NCBI GenBank assembly: GCA_030037545.1
Contig: JASHRF010000081.1
Span: 1 to 58,940 of the forward strand
Origin: Acidobacteriaceae bacterium
Lineage (GTDB): Bacteria > Acidobacteriota > Terriglobia > Terriglobales > Acidobacteriaceae
Direction: 5' to 3'
Length of the DNA stretch: 58,940 nt
The notes under the pieces: model-generated
The model's database searches: none
The model's input: the letters and a program-made list of their open reading frames with translations, nothing else
Told to the model about the DNA's origin: nothing
Program-made: the position numbers and the translations under genes
In this document: positions 18,261-28,022 of the stretch, in pieces
How the letters are laid out: every line of letters begins with the position of its first letter
Position numbering within the stretch: position 1 is the first letter of the stretch

Positions 18261-18352
18261 CGTGCGCGGCCTGCCTTTGCAAGGGGAATAAAGCGGATGC
18301 AGCTGTCTGCTTGGATGTTCATAACTGCAGTGTAGGCCGGAATCTGCCCCGA

Positions 18353-19624
18353 TCAAGCCACTGAACGGTTAATTGTGGCAATTTGATCGGTTTGGAGGCG
18401 GGAACAGAAGGCGCTCATCACGCCTGCGGCCAAAGCAAAAAAGACGAACAGGTCGAAAAGCTTGGTCCATCCGAAATGCGCGACAAGAGAAGTGACGAGA
18501 AACGGAGAAAGCGTTTGCCCTATAGATCCTATGCCGTTGACGAATCCTGCCGCGCGGCCTTGCAGGTGGACGGGCACGGCATCGAGAACTGCCATGGCAG
18601 AGAGGAGCACATCCGCGCCGTAAATGAGAACGCCCATCAGCGAGATTGACAGAGCGGTGCCGAACCATCCGCTGCCGGCGAGCAGTGGATGCAGAACACA
18701 GAGAAAAGCGAGAGCGAAGAGCACGCCGGCGGCCAGGGTCATATGCCGCTCACCGAACCAGCGCTGCACCGCGCAAGCGGCGAGAAGCGGCCCCGCAAAA
18801 CCAAGCAACTCGAAGTAGGATGCGAAGTTTTCAGCCGAATGCTGGGTGTAGCCAAGGTTCGACGTGAGATAAAGCGGCAGCCAAAAAAGCAGGGTATACC
18901 GGGTCATCTTGAGAAAGAAGTAGACCAGAGAAATGAATCGAATCTGCCGATTGGCCAGGATTGTGGCCCACTCGCCAGTGCGGCTGCGCATGGATTGCAC
19001 TTTCGCGTTCGCACCAGAAGCGGGAAGCGAGTCGGCTGCGGGCGGATTCGCCAGTCGTGCAGTCCCCCAGTAAAAGTAGATTGACGCAACCAGCAATGCC
19101 GCCGAGCAAACCAGATAAGTGGGATGAAAGCCGGTCAGCGCAGCCACGCGCGTGTGAAACACAAGCCAGGTGGTGATCGAGGTGGCGAGCACGCCGCCGA
19201 GGATGTAGCTGGTACTCCACCAGCCGAGCACACGGTCTCGCTCGCCGCGATCGAACCACTTGCCGATGAGCCGCAAGAGTGCCGGCCACCCAAAGCCCTG
19301 GCCGAGTCCATTGCCAAGCAGCAGCAAGAAGACGATGGCAGGATTTGAACGAAATGCCAAAAAGCTTGTGCAGAGAACGGAGATGCCGGCGCCAGCCAAT
19401 GCGGTTCGCCGTGCGCCGGCCGTGTCGGCCAGCGTGCCGCCTGCAAACTGGCTGATCGCATAGGCGGCGCCAAAGCAGATGAGGCTGAAGGCCAGGTGCG
19501 AGATCCCAGCCGTGGAGCTGGAGCCAATGTCTTTACGGCAAAGATAATAGCCGGCGTAGAGAACCCACGCGGAGAGAAAAACCTGGTTGCGCGAGGACGC
19601 CGGCGATCTCGTTTCCTTTTTCAC
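18353..19624 (-). CDS. OPA-type MFS transporter (phosphonate/organophosphate?)
   Basis: A 423-residue membrane protein with twelve likely helices. It belongs by motif to the organophosphate:phosphate antiporter branch of the major facilitator superfamily: SAWVLYAGYYLCRKDIGSS near the start, GWPALLRLIGKWFDRGERDRVLGWWSTSYILGG mid-first half, and RAAGFVNGIGSIGQTLSPF. Relatives carry glycerol-3-phosphate or hexose phosphates. Between a regulator (4-bp overlap) and phnX (92-bp gap), the likely substrate is 2-aminoethylphosphonate or a related phosphonate, which is inference. A second homologue is encoded at 21017-22318. Confidence 0.88.
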   Translation of the reverse strand: MKKETRSPASSRNQVFLSAWVLYAGYYLCRKDIGSSSTAGISHLAFSLICFGAAYAISQFAGGTLADTAGARRTALAGAGISVLCTSFLAFRSNPAIVFLLLLGNGLGQGFGWPALLRLIGKWFDRGERDRVLGWWSTSYILGGVLATSITTWLVFHTRVAALTGFHPTYLVCSAALLVASIYFYWGTARLANPPAADSLPASGANAKVQSMRSRTGEWATILANRQIRFISLVYFFLKMTRYTLLFWLPLYLTSNLGYTQHSAENFASYFELLGFAGPLLAACAVQRWFGERHMTLAAGVLFALAFLCVLHPLLAGSGWFGTALSISLMGVLIYGADVLLSAMAVLDAVPVHLQGRAAGFVNGIGSIGQTLSPFLVTSLVAHFGWTKLFDLFVFFALAAGVMSAFCSRLQTDQIATINRSVA

Positions 19625-20820
19625 GACGGTCCATTCCTGGCCGTATGGGTCAGCGGCAACGGTTCATGAAAGACAACGGCCTGCGCGCCAGGGCGCATTG
19701 GGAAAACGATCTGTGTGACCCCGCCCTGCTGAAAGCTATCCATGAGCCCATAGGGGAAGGTGCTGGATTCGCAAATGGCAGTAATAAGGGAATCGATGGC
19801 GGCCTCATCGGTGCCGTCGATGTGAATCCAAGGCTGAGCGCCGTTGGTAATGGTGAGCAAGCCGGCCCCTCCAAACCTGTCTGCCTGCGAGTTGCCTGCA
19901 TTGCGATCGACAATGCGGCGTCCGGACGGTGAGGAATTGACAATGAGCCGGTCATCTTCGAAGGCGGCAATCCCCCGTGCGGACGAAGGACCGTCATCCG
20001 CACTCTCTGCGGAAACCGGAATTGCCCCCACTACAATCAGGACATTATTTTCATTTCCGGGCTGAGACAGCGAGTAAGTGAGATCTATACGGGCATGGAA
20101 TTGCCCGGCCAGATTGAATAGCGGAGTCGTATCTTCAAGCCGCTCAGCAACCACATCCTGCTGCCCTCCAGGCGCCAGAGAGGAAATATAGAGCATCGCA
20201 TGATGCTCCTGAAATATGGTATTCCAGAAGGTAACAAAGGGATGGTCCTGCGCAAGCTGCCAGCGAACACAGACCACACAGAGAAAGAGAGCGACCAGGG
20301 TTGGCAGAGCCATCACTTGCAGGGAAAGTTCCTCGATTGGTTGCGGTTCGACGGCAGGAAGTCCGGACCGCGGCGCACCGGCAAAGGCTGCATCGTTTTC
20401 AACGCTCTCAAAAGTGAGCGGTCGGTAGAAGCGCGGCACATAGGAGCCGGCCGGAAGTTCCAGTGTGAACTCCGTATCGGCGCACCCAGCCGCATAGTAC
20501 GCCGCAAGCCGTTTGCGCACGTCGTTTGCCCGCACACGGACGCCGGCATCCGAACCGGTGTCGTAGCTGGCATCGCGGCCAAGCAGGGAGATCCCGATGA
20601 GCCGTTCCTTGAGTTCGTCGATTCTGCCCTCCAGACTCAGTTGAACGATGTAACAGAGAAACTGGCGGCTCTTGGCGCTGTTGCAAAATGGCTGGCTGCT
20701 GCATACCGCCTCCACCGCTGCATTCAACTCTGCGCTGTAGCGGAGCAATTCGCCCGGTTGAATCTCATCCTTGTGCATCGGCGGTTCGGGAAGCGGAAGT
20801 CTTGAGTTTAGCCCAGCCAT
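19621..20820 (-). CDS. Membrane-anchored regulator-like protein, acidobacterial type
   Basis: A 399-residue protein. Residues ~45-125 (SAKSRQFLCYIVQLSLEGRIDELKERLIGISLLGRDASYD, later RVRANDVRKRL and LPAGSYVPRF) match a domain common in acidobacterial proteins annotated as adenylate-cyclase-like or winged-helix signalling proteins. One membrane helix follows (MALPTLVALFLCVVCV), then about 200 residues likely outside the membrane. A cytoplasmic DNA-binding-like domain joined to an external sensor would suit a ToxR-style one-component regulator of phosphonate genes. DNA binding is not shown. It overlaps the transporter gene by 4 bp and is first in the operon. No good ribosome-binding site precedes the ATG. 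Confidence 0.7.
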   Translation of the reverse strand: MAGLNSRLPLPEPPMHKDEIQPGELLRYSAELNAAVEAVCSSQPFCNSAKSRQFLCYIVQLSLEGRIDELKERLIGISLLGRDASYDTGSDAGVRVRANDVRKRLAAYYAAGCADTEFTLELPAGSYVPRFYRPLTFESVENDAAFAGAPRSGLPAVEPQPIEELSLQVMALPTLVALFLCVVCVRWQLAQDHPFVTFWNTIFQEHHAMLYISSLAPGGQQDVVAERLEDTTPLFNLAGQFHARIDLTYSLSQPGNENNVLIVVGAIPVSAESADDGPSSARGIAAFEDDRLIVNSSPSGRRIVDRNAGNSQADRFGGAGLLTITNGAQPWIHIDGTDEAAIDSLITAICESSTFPYGLMDSFQQGGVTQIVFPMRPGAQAVVFHEPLPLTHTARNGPS

Positions 20821-20858
20821 ATTAAAGAAAGGTTACTCACAGCCATCGAAAGCCTAAA

Positions 20859-20873
20859 CCGTTCATTAAACGG
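20859..20873. promoter_or_regulatory. CCGTT-N5-AACGG dyad upstream of regulator operon
   Basis: CCGTT (20859-20863) and AACGG (20869-20873) form a short dyad 38 bp before the regulator start, in the divergent promoter of the two transporter arms. Its CCGTTCATTA half recurs exactly at 22528-22537 upstream of the TonB receptor in the same locus. A shared operator is possible but unproven. Confidence 0.35.
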
Positions 20874-21016
20874 ATAGGCAAGCGCAGGCTTAACGCGCTG
20901 AACGTTTCGCCCGGGGTGGTTTGCTGGGATGTTGGGAGAATGAAAACTGGCGATCGAACTGAATTCGGAGAACGGCATGCGGGCGGTGTGTTGCGTGCGG
21001 GCAAAGCAGGTCCGCG

Positions 21017-22318
21017 ATGGGCATAAATGCCGGGCAGCGCCGGATTTTCTGGATTACCTGGGTCGCCTATGCCGGCTTTTATCTTTGCCGCAAGAACCTG
21101 AGCGTAGTGCTGCCGTTGATCGAGCGCGCCTCCGGGCTGCGGAGCATCGATCTGGCCAACGTGGTTTTCGGTTACAGCCTGCTCTATGCCATTGGCCAAT
21201 TTGCATGCGGACCGCTTTCGGATCGTTTTGGGGCCAAGCGAGTGGTGGGCGTGGGACTGCTTCTGGCAGCCTTCAGCAATCTGCTGATGGGTGTACATGC
21301 CGCGCTCATCTGGCTGCTCTTTTTTGCCTGCCTGAACGGCGCAGCTCAGTCGACGGGATGGTCTGGACTGGTCAAGACCATGGCCATATGGTTCAACGGC
21401 GATAATCGGGGAATCATAATGGGTTGGTGGAGCACGAATTACGTGCTCGGAGGCTTCCTGGCGACTGCATTTGCCACCTGGTCGGTTGTGCAGCCGTGGT
21501 TTCTGCCCCGTCTGGAATGGCGGCGCGGTTTTCTGTTTCCGGCACTGCTCCTGCTCGCCATCGCTATCCTGTTTTTCAGCGGCGCCAGGGAGGCTCCAGA
21601 TGCGGCGGACCAGGCCGTGCTTCTGCCGGACGCTCCGGCCTACCGGATGCGCTTGAACTGGAGCGTGCTAGCCGCGCTGCTGCGCAAGCCATCTCTATGG
21701 ATGGTCAGCACTTCTTATTTTTTTCTAGAGCTCTGCCGCTACGCGTTGATGTTCTGGCTGCCGCTATACATGGTGAACCAGCTGAAATATACGCTCCAGG
21801 CTTCGGGTTATCTTTCCTCGCTCTATGAGTTGATCGGAATTGCCGGAGCAGTCCTGGCGGGCTATATTTCGGATCGCTTCTGTCAATCGCGGCGCGCGCC
21901 CGTGTCGGCCGTCATGCTGTGTGGGTGTGCGGCCGTATTCATGATGGAGCCGGAGCTGATCCGGTTCGGCCATATTGGAGCTGCGGTTGCTATTTCATTA
22001 GCGGGCATCTTCTCGTTCGGTCCCGATACCCTTCTTTCCGGCGCCGGAGCGCAGGATATCGGCGAGCCGAAGGCCGCTGCAACGGCTTCCGGCCTCGTCG
22101 ACGGCATCGGCCATCTGGGCGCCATCTTTTCGCCGTATGTCGTGATTTATGTGAGCCAACGCTATGGGTGGAACGATCTCTTCTTCGTCCTGGCTGGCGC
22201 CGCTTTTCTTGCGGCTGCCGTACTGATGCCCATCTGGGGTCTCAGGCCCTCAGTCTGCGTTGTCGAGCCATTGATGGACGACGGCTTACGCGAGAAGCTC
22301 TGCGTGGCGAGTGAGTGA
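21017..22318 (+). CDS. Second OPA-type MFS transporter
   Basis: A 433-residue relative of the transporter at 18353-19624. The first helix has FWITWVAYAGFYLCRKNLSVV, followed by CGPLSDRFGAKRVVG, a QSTGWSGLVKTMAIWFNGDNRGIIMGWWSTNYVLGG block and a GLVDGIGHLGAIFSPY block late in the protein, all as in the glycerol-phosphate transporter branch. It is transcribed away from the regulator operon and leads into the TonB receptor, amidohydrolase and phnW. It probably moves a phosphonate, or exchanges one for phosphate, across the inner membrane. Two such carriers in one locus may serve different phosphonates. Confidence 0.87.
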   Translation: MGINAGQRRIFWITWVAYAGFYLCRKNLSVVLPLIERASGLRSIDLANVVFGYSLLYAIGQFACGPLSDRFGAKRVVGVGLLLAAFSNLLMGVHAALIWLLFFACLNGAAQSTGWSGLVKTMAIWFNGDNRGIIMGWWSTNYVLGGFLATAFATWSVVQPWFLPRLEWRRGFLFPALLLLAIAILFFSGAREAPDAADQAVLLPDAPAYRMRLNWSVLAALLRKPSLWMVSTSYFFLELCRYALMFWLPLYMVNQLKYTLQASGYLSSLYELIGIAGAVLAGYISDRFCQSRRAPVSAVMLCGCAAVFMMEPELIRFGHIGAAVAISLAGIFSFGPDTLLSGAGAQDIGEPKAAATASGLVDGIGHLGAIFSPYVVIYVSQRYGWNDLFFVLAGAAFLAAAVLMPIWGLRPSVCVVEPLMDDGLREKLCVASE

Positions 22319-22693
22319 AAACTGTACCCGCGGAATTGATTTGCGCTAGCAGCCATCGAGAACACTGCCGCAGAAAATTTCAGTTCGCCGCCGCGATGAG
22401 CATTACCGACTGGGCAATCGCACCGTCCGACAGGCAAACAGCTCCATGAGCATATACAGCAGACTGTCACCCAAACGGCGACCCAAAATCAGTGTCTTCA
22501 CTGCGTTCAGGCATTCAGAATGAACCTCCGTTCATTACCGTTAAGCTCTCTTGCTTTCATTTTGCCTTAATCAGCCGTGCATTTCTGCTGACTACTATCA
22601 CCTCAAGTTTTGTCGCCCAAGATTCTGGTCTCGGGAATCGCTTCTACCGGCCCAAGAGATCTGATTCCTACAAGTCTTCAAAGGGAGCTGCGT
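22319..22693. promoter_or_regulatory. Leader region of TonB receptor with TTCATT repeats
   Basis: A 375-bp gap before the receptor gene. It holds CCGTTCATTA at 22528-22537, shared with the regulator promoter. A related pair is TTCATTACCGTTAA (22531-22544) and TTCATTTTGCCTTAA (22556-22570), offset by 25 bp. It probably carries the receptor promoter. A lone CTGTCAC near 22470 is not a full Pho box. Confidence 0.35.
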
Positions 22694-25600
22694 ATGCATA
22701 TTTCGTTTCGACGTCTCGTCCCCGTTCTGGCAATCCTCTTCAACATTCCGCTGCTCGCGCAGAATGCCGTTGTCAGCGGAAGGGTAGTGGATCCGCAGCG
22801 AGCAGCTATCAACGGAGCGAAGGTCACCTTAACCCGCATCAGCACCCAGGTTGCCGTGATGAGCAATACGGACGCACGCGGCGCATTTATCCTGCCGCCG
22901 GTCGTGCCCGGAACCTACGAGATCAAGGCCGAGGCGGCCGGTTTCAGCGCGACAACCATGACCGGCATCACACTGGAAATCGGCGAAACCAGGAATCTCA
23001 CACTGGAGCTTCGGGTGAAAGGCGTGCAACAGACGATCGCCGTCACCAGCACTCCACCTGAAATGAACACCTCCGATGCCGACCGCAGCCTGATGATTGA
23101 GCCGTCGTTCGTGGAGGGTATCCCGCTGAATATCCGGAATCCGCTGCAGTTGATCGATTTCGCGGCCGGCGTGACCAAAGGAGACGACGGGCTCTCAGGA
23201 CAGGACGCGACCAGCGAAAGCCGCACAAACACGTTCCGCATCAATGGCGCCAAGGGCGCAACCACCGATGTCTTGATCGACGGCGCGGCCAACACCACTG
23301 CGTACTACAACCAGGATGCGGGCATTCCCGGTGTCGAGTCCGTAGAGGAATTTCGTGTATACACCGACAGCTACGATCCGGAGTTCGGTCGGACCAGCGG
23401 CGGGTTGGTCACCTACGCGCTGCACACCGGCACTGATCAGTTGCACGGCGAAGCATTCGAGTTCTACCGAAATGAAGACATGGACGCTAACGGCTTCAAC
23501 GCGGACAATACAGTTCCGGTAACACCAAAGGGCCACTTCAGCCGCAATCAGTATGGCGCTACTCTCGGCGGGCCGGTGATTCTGCCCAAGCTTTACAACG
23601 GGAAAAGCAAAACCTTCTTTTTCGTCTCCTACGAAGGACTGCGCGACACCAGCGCCGGCTCTTTTCTGGGAACCGTGCCCACGGCGCTGGAAAGAACTGG
23701 CGACTTTTCGCAAACCTTTGACGCCAACGGGAATTTGATCGTCATCTACAATCCCTACACCACAACCACCGGAACCAATTACAGCCGGCAGACTGTCTCT
23801 GGCAACAATATCAACAATATTCCGGGCGTCACGCTAAATCCAATCGGGCAGGCGCTGGTAAATCTCTATCCGCTTCCCAATCAGACGGGAGTCGGCGGCA
23901 GCGATCTCGACAATTTCTTCTCCAATGCGCCTAACACCGATATCAACGACAGCGTCGACGTACGCATCGATCATCGCTTCAATGAGCATCACAGCATATT
24001 CGGGCACATCACCGATTTTTCCAACCACATCAACTACAGCGACTACTTTAGCAACGGACTTTCTCCGGAAGATGCCAACGACCGCATTCCCGGCAAAAAC
24101 TTTATGATGGACCACACCTGGGTCATACGGCCGAATCTGATCCTCGACCACCACTTCTCATGGGCACACAGCGAATCGAATCGCAATGAAGCGGTCCTGA
24201 AAAGCCCGGCATCGCTTGGATTCAACGGTAGCGTTGCGCCGGGAATTACGGCGGACCAGACGCCCCAGCTCACATTGAGTGGACCGCCGGCCGTGGGCAG
24301 CTACACCACTCTGGGCAACTACTACCCATTTGAGCGGAACTACTCGTCGGTGTATCAGTACGCGGCCGCCATGACTTGGGTCAAGGGAAAGCACACGTTG
24401 AAATACGGCATCGATCTGAGGGCTTACCCCACCCAATTGTGGGATCCCGAGCAGATGTCGATCGCCAGTGGCGGTTCGAGCCCCGGCGCGAATTTCACCG
24501 ATGGATTCAGCAAGGGGACTACGGTCATCAACGACTCCGGCAATGGCGTCGCCGACCTGCTGCTTGGCCTGGCCACGGTCAGTTCAGGCTATGAGCCGGA
24601 GACACAATCGGTGCACGACTACGCCGCGGTATTCGCTCAGGACTCGTACAGCATCAGGCCGCGTCTGATTGTGACCTACGGGCTTCGCTATAACTACGAG
24701 ACCGGCGACATTGAAAAGAACAACCTGCTGAATTACATGAACCTCACCAGCATTTCTCCTCTGCAGGCGCAGGTGCCATCGCTCACCCTCACCGGAGGCG
24801 TAGGCATCCCGGGCCTGGGCGGCACCAGCCGCCAATTGCAGAACCCGCGCAAACTGGATTTCGATCCGCGGTTGGGCGTCGCCTTCCAGCTCAACAACAA
24901 AACGGTCATTCATGCCGGCGCCGGCATCTTCCATCATCCTGCCGCCGCGTGGCAACAATATCCCAGTGCGGCGGGAGCCATCCGCACCAGCACGTCAGTC
25001 GATGCGGAAGCAAACGGAGTGACTCCGCTTGCGGGATATCAACTCGCCAGCCCCTTCCCCAGCGGACTTCCCGCTGCGCAGGGCAATGCTGCCGGCCTGA
25101 GCATCGATCTCGGCGATTCGCTGGAGAGCCCGCTGCGCCGCCAGGACATCGCTTACCAGGAGAACTGGTCCTTCGATATACAACGCTCACTGCCGCTGAA
25201 CTTTGTTGTGACGGCCGCATACGCAGGCAACGAAGGCGTGAGCCTTATGGTGAACGAGCAGTTGAACCAATTGCCCACCAGCGACGAGGCCTTGGGCTCA
25301 GGATTGCTGACGCTGGTGCCAAACCCGCTTTATGGATTGATCGATCCGGCTTCCAGCATCAACACGCCCACCGTCAAAGAGTCGCAATTGCTGCGTCCGC
25401 ACCCCCAGTTCCAGAACATGGAAGGAAATAACATCGGAGCGGGGCACTCCAGCTATCACGCCGGGCAGTTAACAGTCGAGCACCGCATGAAGTATGGACT
25501 CGCGGAGACCTTTGCCTATACCTTCAGCAAGGCGATCGACGACGTGGGCGAAATGACCAGCGTGGCAGGCACCATGGGCGCGGTAACCAACACGTACTGT

Positions 25601-26203
25601 GTCTCCTGCGATCGTTCGCTCTCCGACCAGAACGAGCCGAGTGTGATTCGCTGGAGCACTCGCTACGAATTGCCATTTGGACCTGACAAGCCGTTTCTCA
25701 ATCAGGGCTTCCTCAAACGGTTTGTGGGCGGTTGGGATGTGAGCACCATCTATCAATACGACGCCGGCCGTCCCATCGCTGTGAGCTATACAAACGTCTC
25801 GGATCTGGATAGCTCGAGCACGCTCTCGCGTCCCAACAGCGTGCCCGGCATCTCGTACAAGGCGCCCGGCGGTCCGCACATCAGCCTTAGCGGAACGGGC
25901 GTCTATTTCAATAAGGCTGCATTTGCGGCAACGCCTACCTATGCCTTCGGGACGGCGCCGCGCTACTTGCCCGATGTGAATCTGCCAGCCGCCTGGGACC
26001 TGGACTCAATGGTGGAGAAAAACACGCAGATTACAGAGCGTTACAACGTTATCTTCCGCGCGGAAGCCTTCAATACGTTCAACAATGTAACCTTCGGCGG
26101 ACCTACAACGAGCTTTACATCCTCCACATTCGGCGAGGAATCAACTCTGAGCCAGCAAAACACTCCGCGCAACATCCAGCTCAGCCTACGGCTGACATTC
26201 TGA
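22694..26203 (+). CDS. Oar-like TonB-dependent receptor in phosphonate locus
   Basis: The ATG at 22694 has AAGGGAG six bases upstream and is followed by a signal peptide (MHISFRRLVPVLAILFNIPLLAQ), so the 28-codon upstream extension is dropped. The 1169-residue protein has a carboxypeptidase-regulatory-like domain (VVSGRVVDPQRAAINGAKV), a plug (NTFRINGAKGATTDVLIDG, EFRVYTDSYDPEFGRTSGG) and a long outer-membrane barrel ending in the aromatic IQLSLRLTF. Acidobacteria have many such Oar-like receptors. Its place between an OPA transporter and phnW suggests uptake of a phosphonate-bearing molecule too large for porins. The ligand is inferred from context. Confidence 0.93.
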   Translation: MHISFRRLVPVLAILFNIPLLAQNAVVSGRVVDPQRAAINGAKVTLTRISTQVAVMSNTDARGAFILPPVVPGTYEIKAEAAGFSATTMTGITLEIGETRNLTLELRVKGVQQTIAVTSTPPEMNTSDADRSLMIEPSFVEGIPLNIRNPLQLIDFAAGVTKGDDGLSGQDATSESRTNTFRINGAKGATTDVLIDGAANTTAYYNQDAGIPGVESVEEFRVYTDSYDPEFGRTSGGLVTYALHTGTDQLHGEAFEFYRNEDMDANGFNADNTVPVTPKGHFSRNQYGATLGGPVILPKLYNGKSKTFFFVSYEGLRDTSAGSFLGTVPTALERTGDFSQTFDANGNLIVIYNPYTTTTGTNYSRQTVSGNNINNIPGVTLNPIGQALVNLYPLPNQTGVGGSDLDNFFSNAPNTDINDSVDVRIDHRFNEHHSIFGHITDFSNHINYSDYFSNGLSPEDANDRIPGKNFMMDHTWVIRPNLILDHHFSWAHSESNRNEAVLKSPASLGFNGSVAPGITADQTPQLTLSGPPAVGSYTTLGNYYPFERNYSSVYQYAAAMTWVKGKHTLKYGIDLRAYPTQLWDPEQMSIASGGSSPGANFTDGFSKGTTVINDSGNGVADLLLGLATVSSGYEPETQSVHDYAAVFAQDSYSIRPRLIVTYGLRYNYETGDIEKNNLLNYMNLTSISPLQAQVPSLTLTGGVGIPGLGGTSRQLQNPRKLDFDPRLGVAFQLNNKTVIHAGAGIFHHPAAAWQQYPSAAGAIRTSTSVDAEANGVTPLAGYQLASPFPSGLPAAQGNAAGLSIDLGDSLESPLRRQDIAYQENWSFDIQRSLPLNFVVTAAYAGNEGVSLMVNEQLNQLPTSDEALGSGLLTLVPNPLYGLIDPASSINTPTVKESQLLRPHPQFQNMEGNNIGAGHSSYHAGQLTVEHRMKYGLAETFAYTFSKAIDDVGEMTSVAGTMGAVTNTYCVSCDRSLSDQNEPSVIRWSTRYELPFGPDKPFLNQGFLKRFVGGWDVSTIYQYDAGRPIAVSYTNVSDLDSSSTLSRPNSVPGISYKAPGGPHISLSGTGVYFNKAAFAATPTYAFGTAPRYLPDVNLPAAWDLDSMVEKNTQITERYNVIFRAEAFNTFNNVTFGGPTTSFTSSTFGEESTLSQQNTPRNIQLSLRLTF

Positions 26204-26267
26204 CGCCCGGACTCGCTTCTTTCAGCACGGCCGGGAGAATCGGGTATCCGGGGCACTGGAGAGACTC

Positions 26268-28022
26268 ATGATCAAGGGGCTTTGCTTCTTTCTGGCGCTG
26301 GCGACGAATATCGCGTATGCGGCCAGCACAATTTACATCAATGCAAACGTAATTACCGTCGATGCCGAACATCCGGCTGCACAGGCCTTCGAGGTCGATA
26401 ATGGACGCTTTGTCGCGATAGGAACAAACAAGGAGATCCTCAAGCTCAGGACGCCATCCACAGAAGTGGTCGATCTAAAAGGCGCGACGGTGACGCCGGG
26501 ATTTAACGACGCTCACCTGCACCCGCAGGCCATCTTCGACGAAAACTCGCCGTATTACCGGGTGTGGCTGGGCAGCGACAAGGTGAAAACAATCGACGAG
26601 CTGGTGGCGGCACTGAAGCGGAAGGCGGCGATCACGCCTCCCGGAGGGCTGATCAGCGGCTATGGATACAACGACGTGACGCTGGGGCGGCATCCCAATC
26701 GCCACGATCTGGACACGGTCTCGACCACGCAGCCTGTTGAAATTACTCATGGTTCGGGCCACATCACGGTGGTGAACACATTCGTATTGAATCAGGCGGG
26801 CATCACGAAAGACACGCCCGATCCGCCGGGAGGAGCGCTGGACCGCGATCCCGATGGCACGCCCAACGGCGTGATCCGGGAGAGCGCACGCGGATTGCTG
26901 TCGCGTGGCCGCCAGCACGAAGCCAACGAGCATATGGCCATTCCCCACGAAGCAGAGCTCGAGGGATATATGAATTGCTTCCGGCAGTACTCGGCCAGAG
27001 GTATTACAAGTGTTGGCGTTGCGGGAGGCAGCCCAGAGTCATTCCGGCTGTACCAGGAGCTGCGCGATGAAGGCAATCCTGTCCGCGTCGGCTTCATGTT
27101 CTATTCGCAGTATTACGACAAAGTTGAGGGTTCCGGAATTGAGAGAGGTTTTGGCGACGACCGGTTGCGGGTTACGGCGATCAAGAACTTCCAGGGCAAT
27201 TCGCTGAGCGGAAGAACGGCATGGCTGAGCCAGCCGTACTCCGACCGGCCGGGCTACTATGGCATTCCTCCCTCGCGCAGCCAGGAGCAACTCAATGCCG
27301 ACTTCCTGAAATGGTGGGAAGCCGGCTGGCAGGTGGCCACGCACTCCAACGGCGACCGCGAGATCGCCATGGTGCTGACCGCAATCGAAAACGCCGAGGC
27401 GAAGGATCCTCGTCCCAATATGCGCTGGCGGATCGAGCACTCGAGCGTAATGAACCAATCGCTGCTTGACCGGGCGAAGAAGGACGACGTGATTTTGGTC
27501 TTCCACTCTTATATTTGGGAGTATGGAAACATCCTCGATTCCTACGGCGCCCAGCGCCTCAAAATGATGTGGCCGTATCGCATGGCCATCGACATGGGCA
27601 TTCACGTGGCCGGACATTCCGATTCTCCAATTTCGGCAGCCTATCCTCTATTGCGAATTCAGGACATGGTGACCCGCAAGGGCCAGGACGGCATCGTCCG
27701 CGGAGGGAACCAGACGGTTAGCATAGACGAAGCGATCAAAGTCTGGACGTTGGACGGAGCCTACGCAACTTACGAGGAAAATATCAAAGGCTCGATCACG
27801 CCAGGCAAGTTGGCGGATTTTGTGGTGCTGGCAAAGGACCTGCGCAAGGTTCCAGCGGATACGATCAAGGATATTACCGTGGAAGCTACTTACATGGGCG
27901 GCCAGAAGGTGTACACGGCACCCCCTAAGGCTATCGCAATGGCTCCGCAGCCGCCGCTCAACTACGGCGATGGGGATTACGGCGATGGCGATGAATGGGA
28001 GAACAAGAATGCGCCCTGGTAG
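26268..28022 (+). CDS. Exported amidohydrolase (YtcJ/COG1574-like)
   Basis: A 584-residue amidohydrolase with a signal peptide ([18 protein letters not shown]). Metal-ligand motifs are [11 protein letters not shown] (HxH), a histidine in [18 protein letters not shown], and the aspartate in HSDSPIS. The C-terminus returns to the small beta domain ([12 protein letters not shown]). Relatives hydrolyse N-acyl or cyclic amide bonds. It lies 64 bp after the TonB receptor with a GGAGAG ribosome-binding site, and overlaps phnW by 14 bp. It might free aminoethylphosphonate from an N-acylated form in the periplasm, an inference from position. The tail repeats YGDGD. Confidence 0.88.
   Translation: MIKGLCFFLALATNIAYAASTIYINANVITVDAEHPAAQAFEVDNGRFVAIGTNKEILKLRTPSTEVVDLKGATVTPGFNDAHLHPQAIFDENSPYYRVWLGSDKVKTIDELVAALKRKAAITPPGGLISGYGYNDVTLGRHPNRHDLDTVSTTQPVEITHGSGHITVVNTFVLNQAGITKDTPDPPGGALDRDPDGTPNGVIRESARGLLSRGRQHEANEHMAIPHEAELEGYMNCFRQYSARGITSVGVAGGSPESFRLYQELRDEGNPVRVGFMFYSQYYDKVEGSGIERGFGDDRLRVTAIKNFQGNSLSGRTAWLSQPYSDRPGYYGIPPSRSQEQLNADFLKWWEAGWQVATHSNGDREIAMVLTAIENAEAKDPRPNMRWRIEHSSVMNQSLLDRAKKDDVILVFHSYIWEYGNILDSYGAQRLKMMWPYRMAIDMGIHVAGHSDSPISAAYPLLRIQDMVTRKGQDGIVRGGNQTVSIDEAIKVWTLDGAYATYEENIKGSITPGKLADFVVLAKDLRKVPADTIKDITVEATYMGGQKVYTAPPKAIAMAPQPPLNYGDGDYGDGDEWENKNAPW

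Noticed and set aside
22465..22480. Pho box upstream of the TonB receptor
   Set aside because: Only one CTGTCAC half-site is present, with no second copy 11 bp away.
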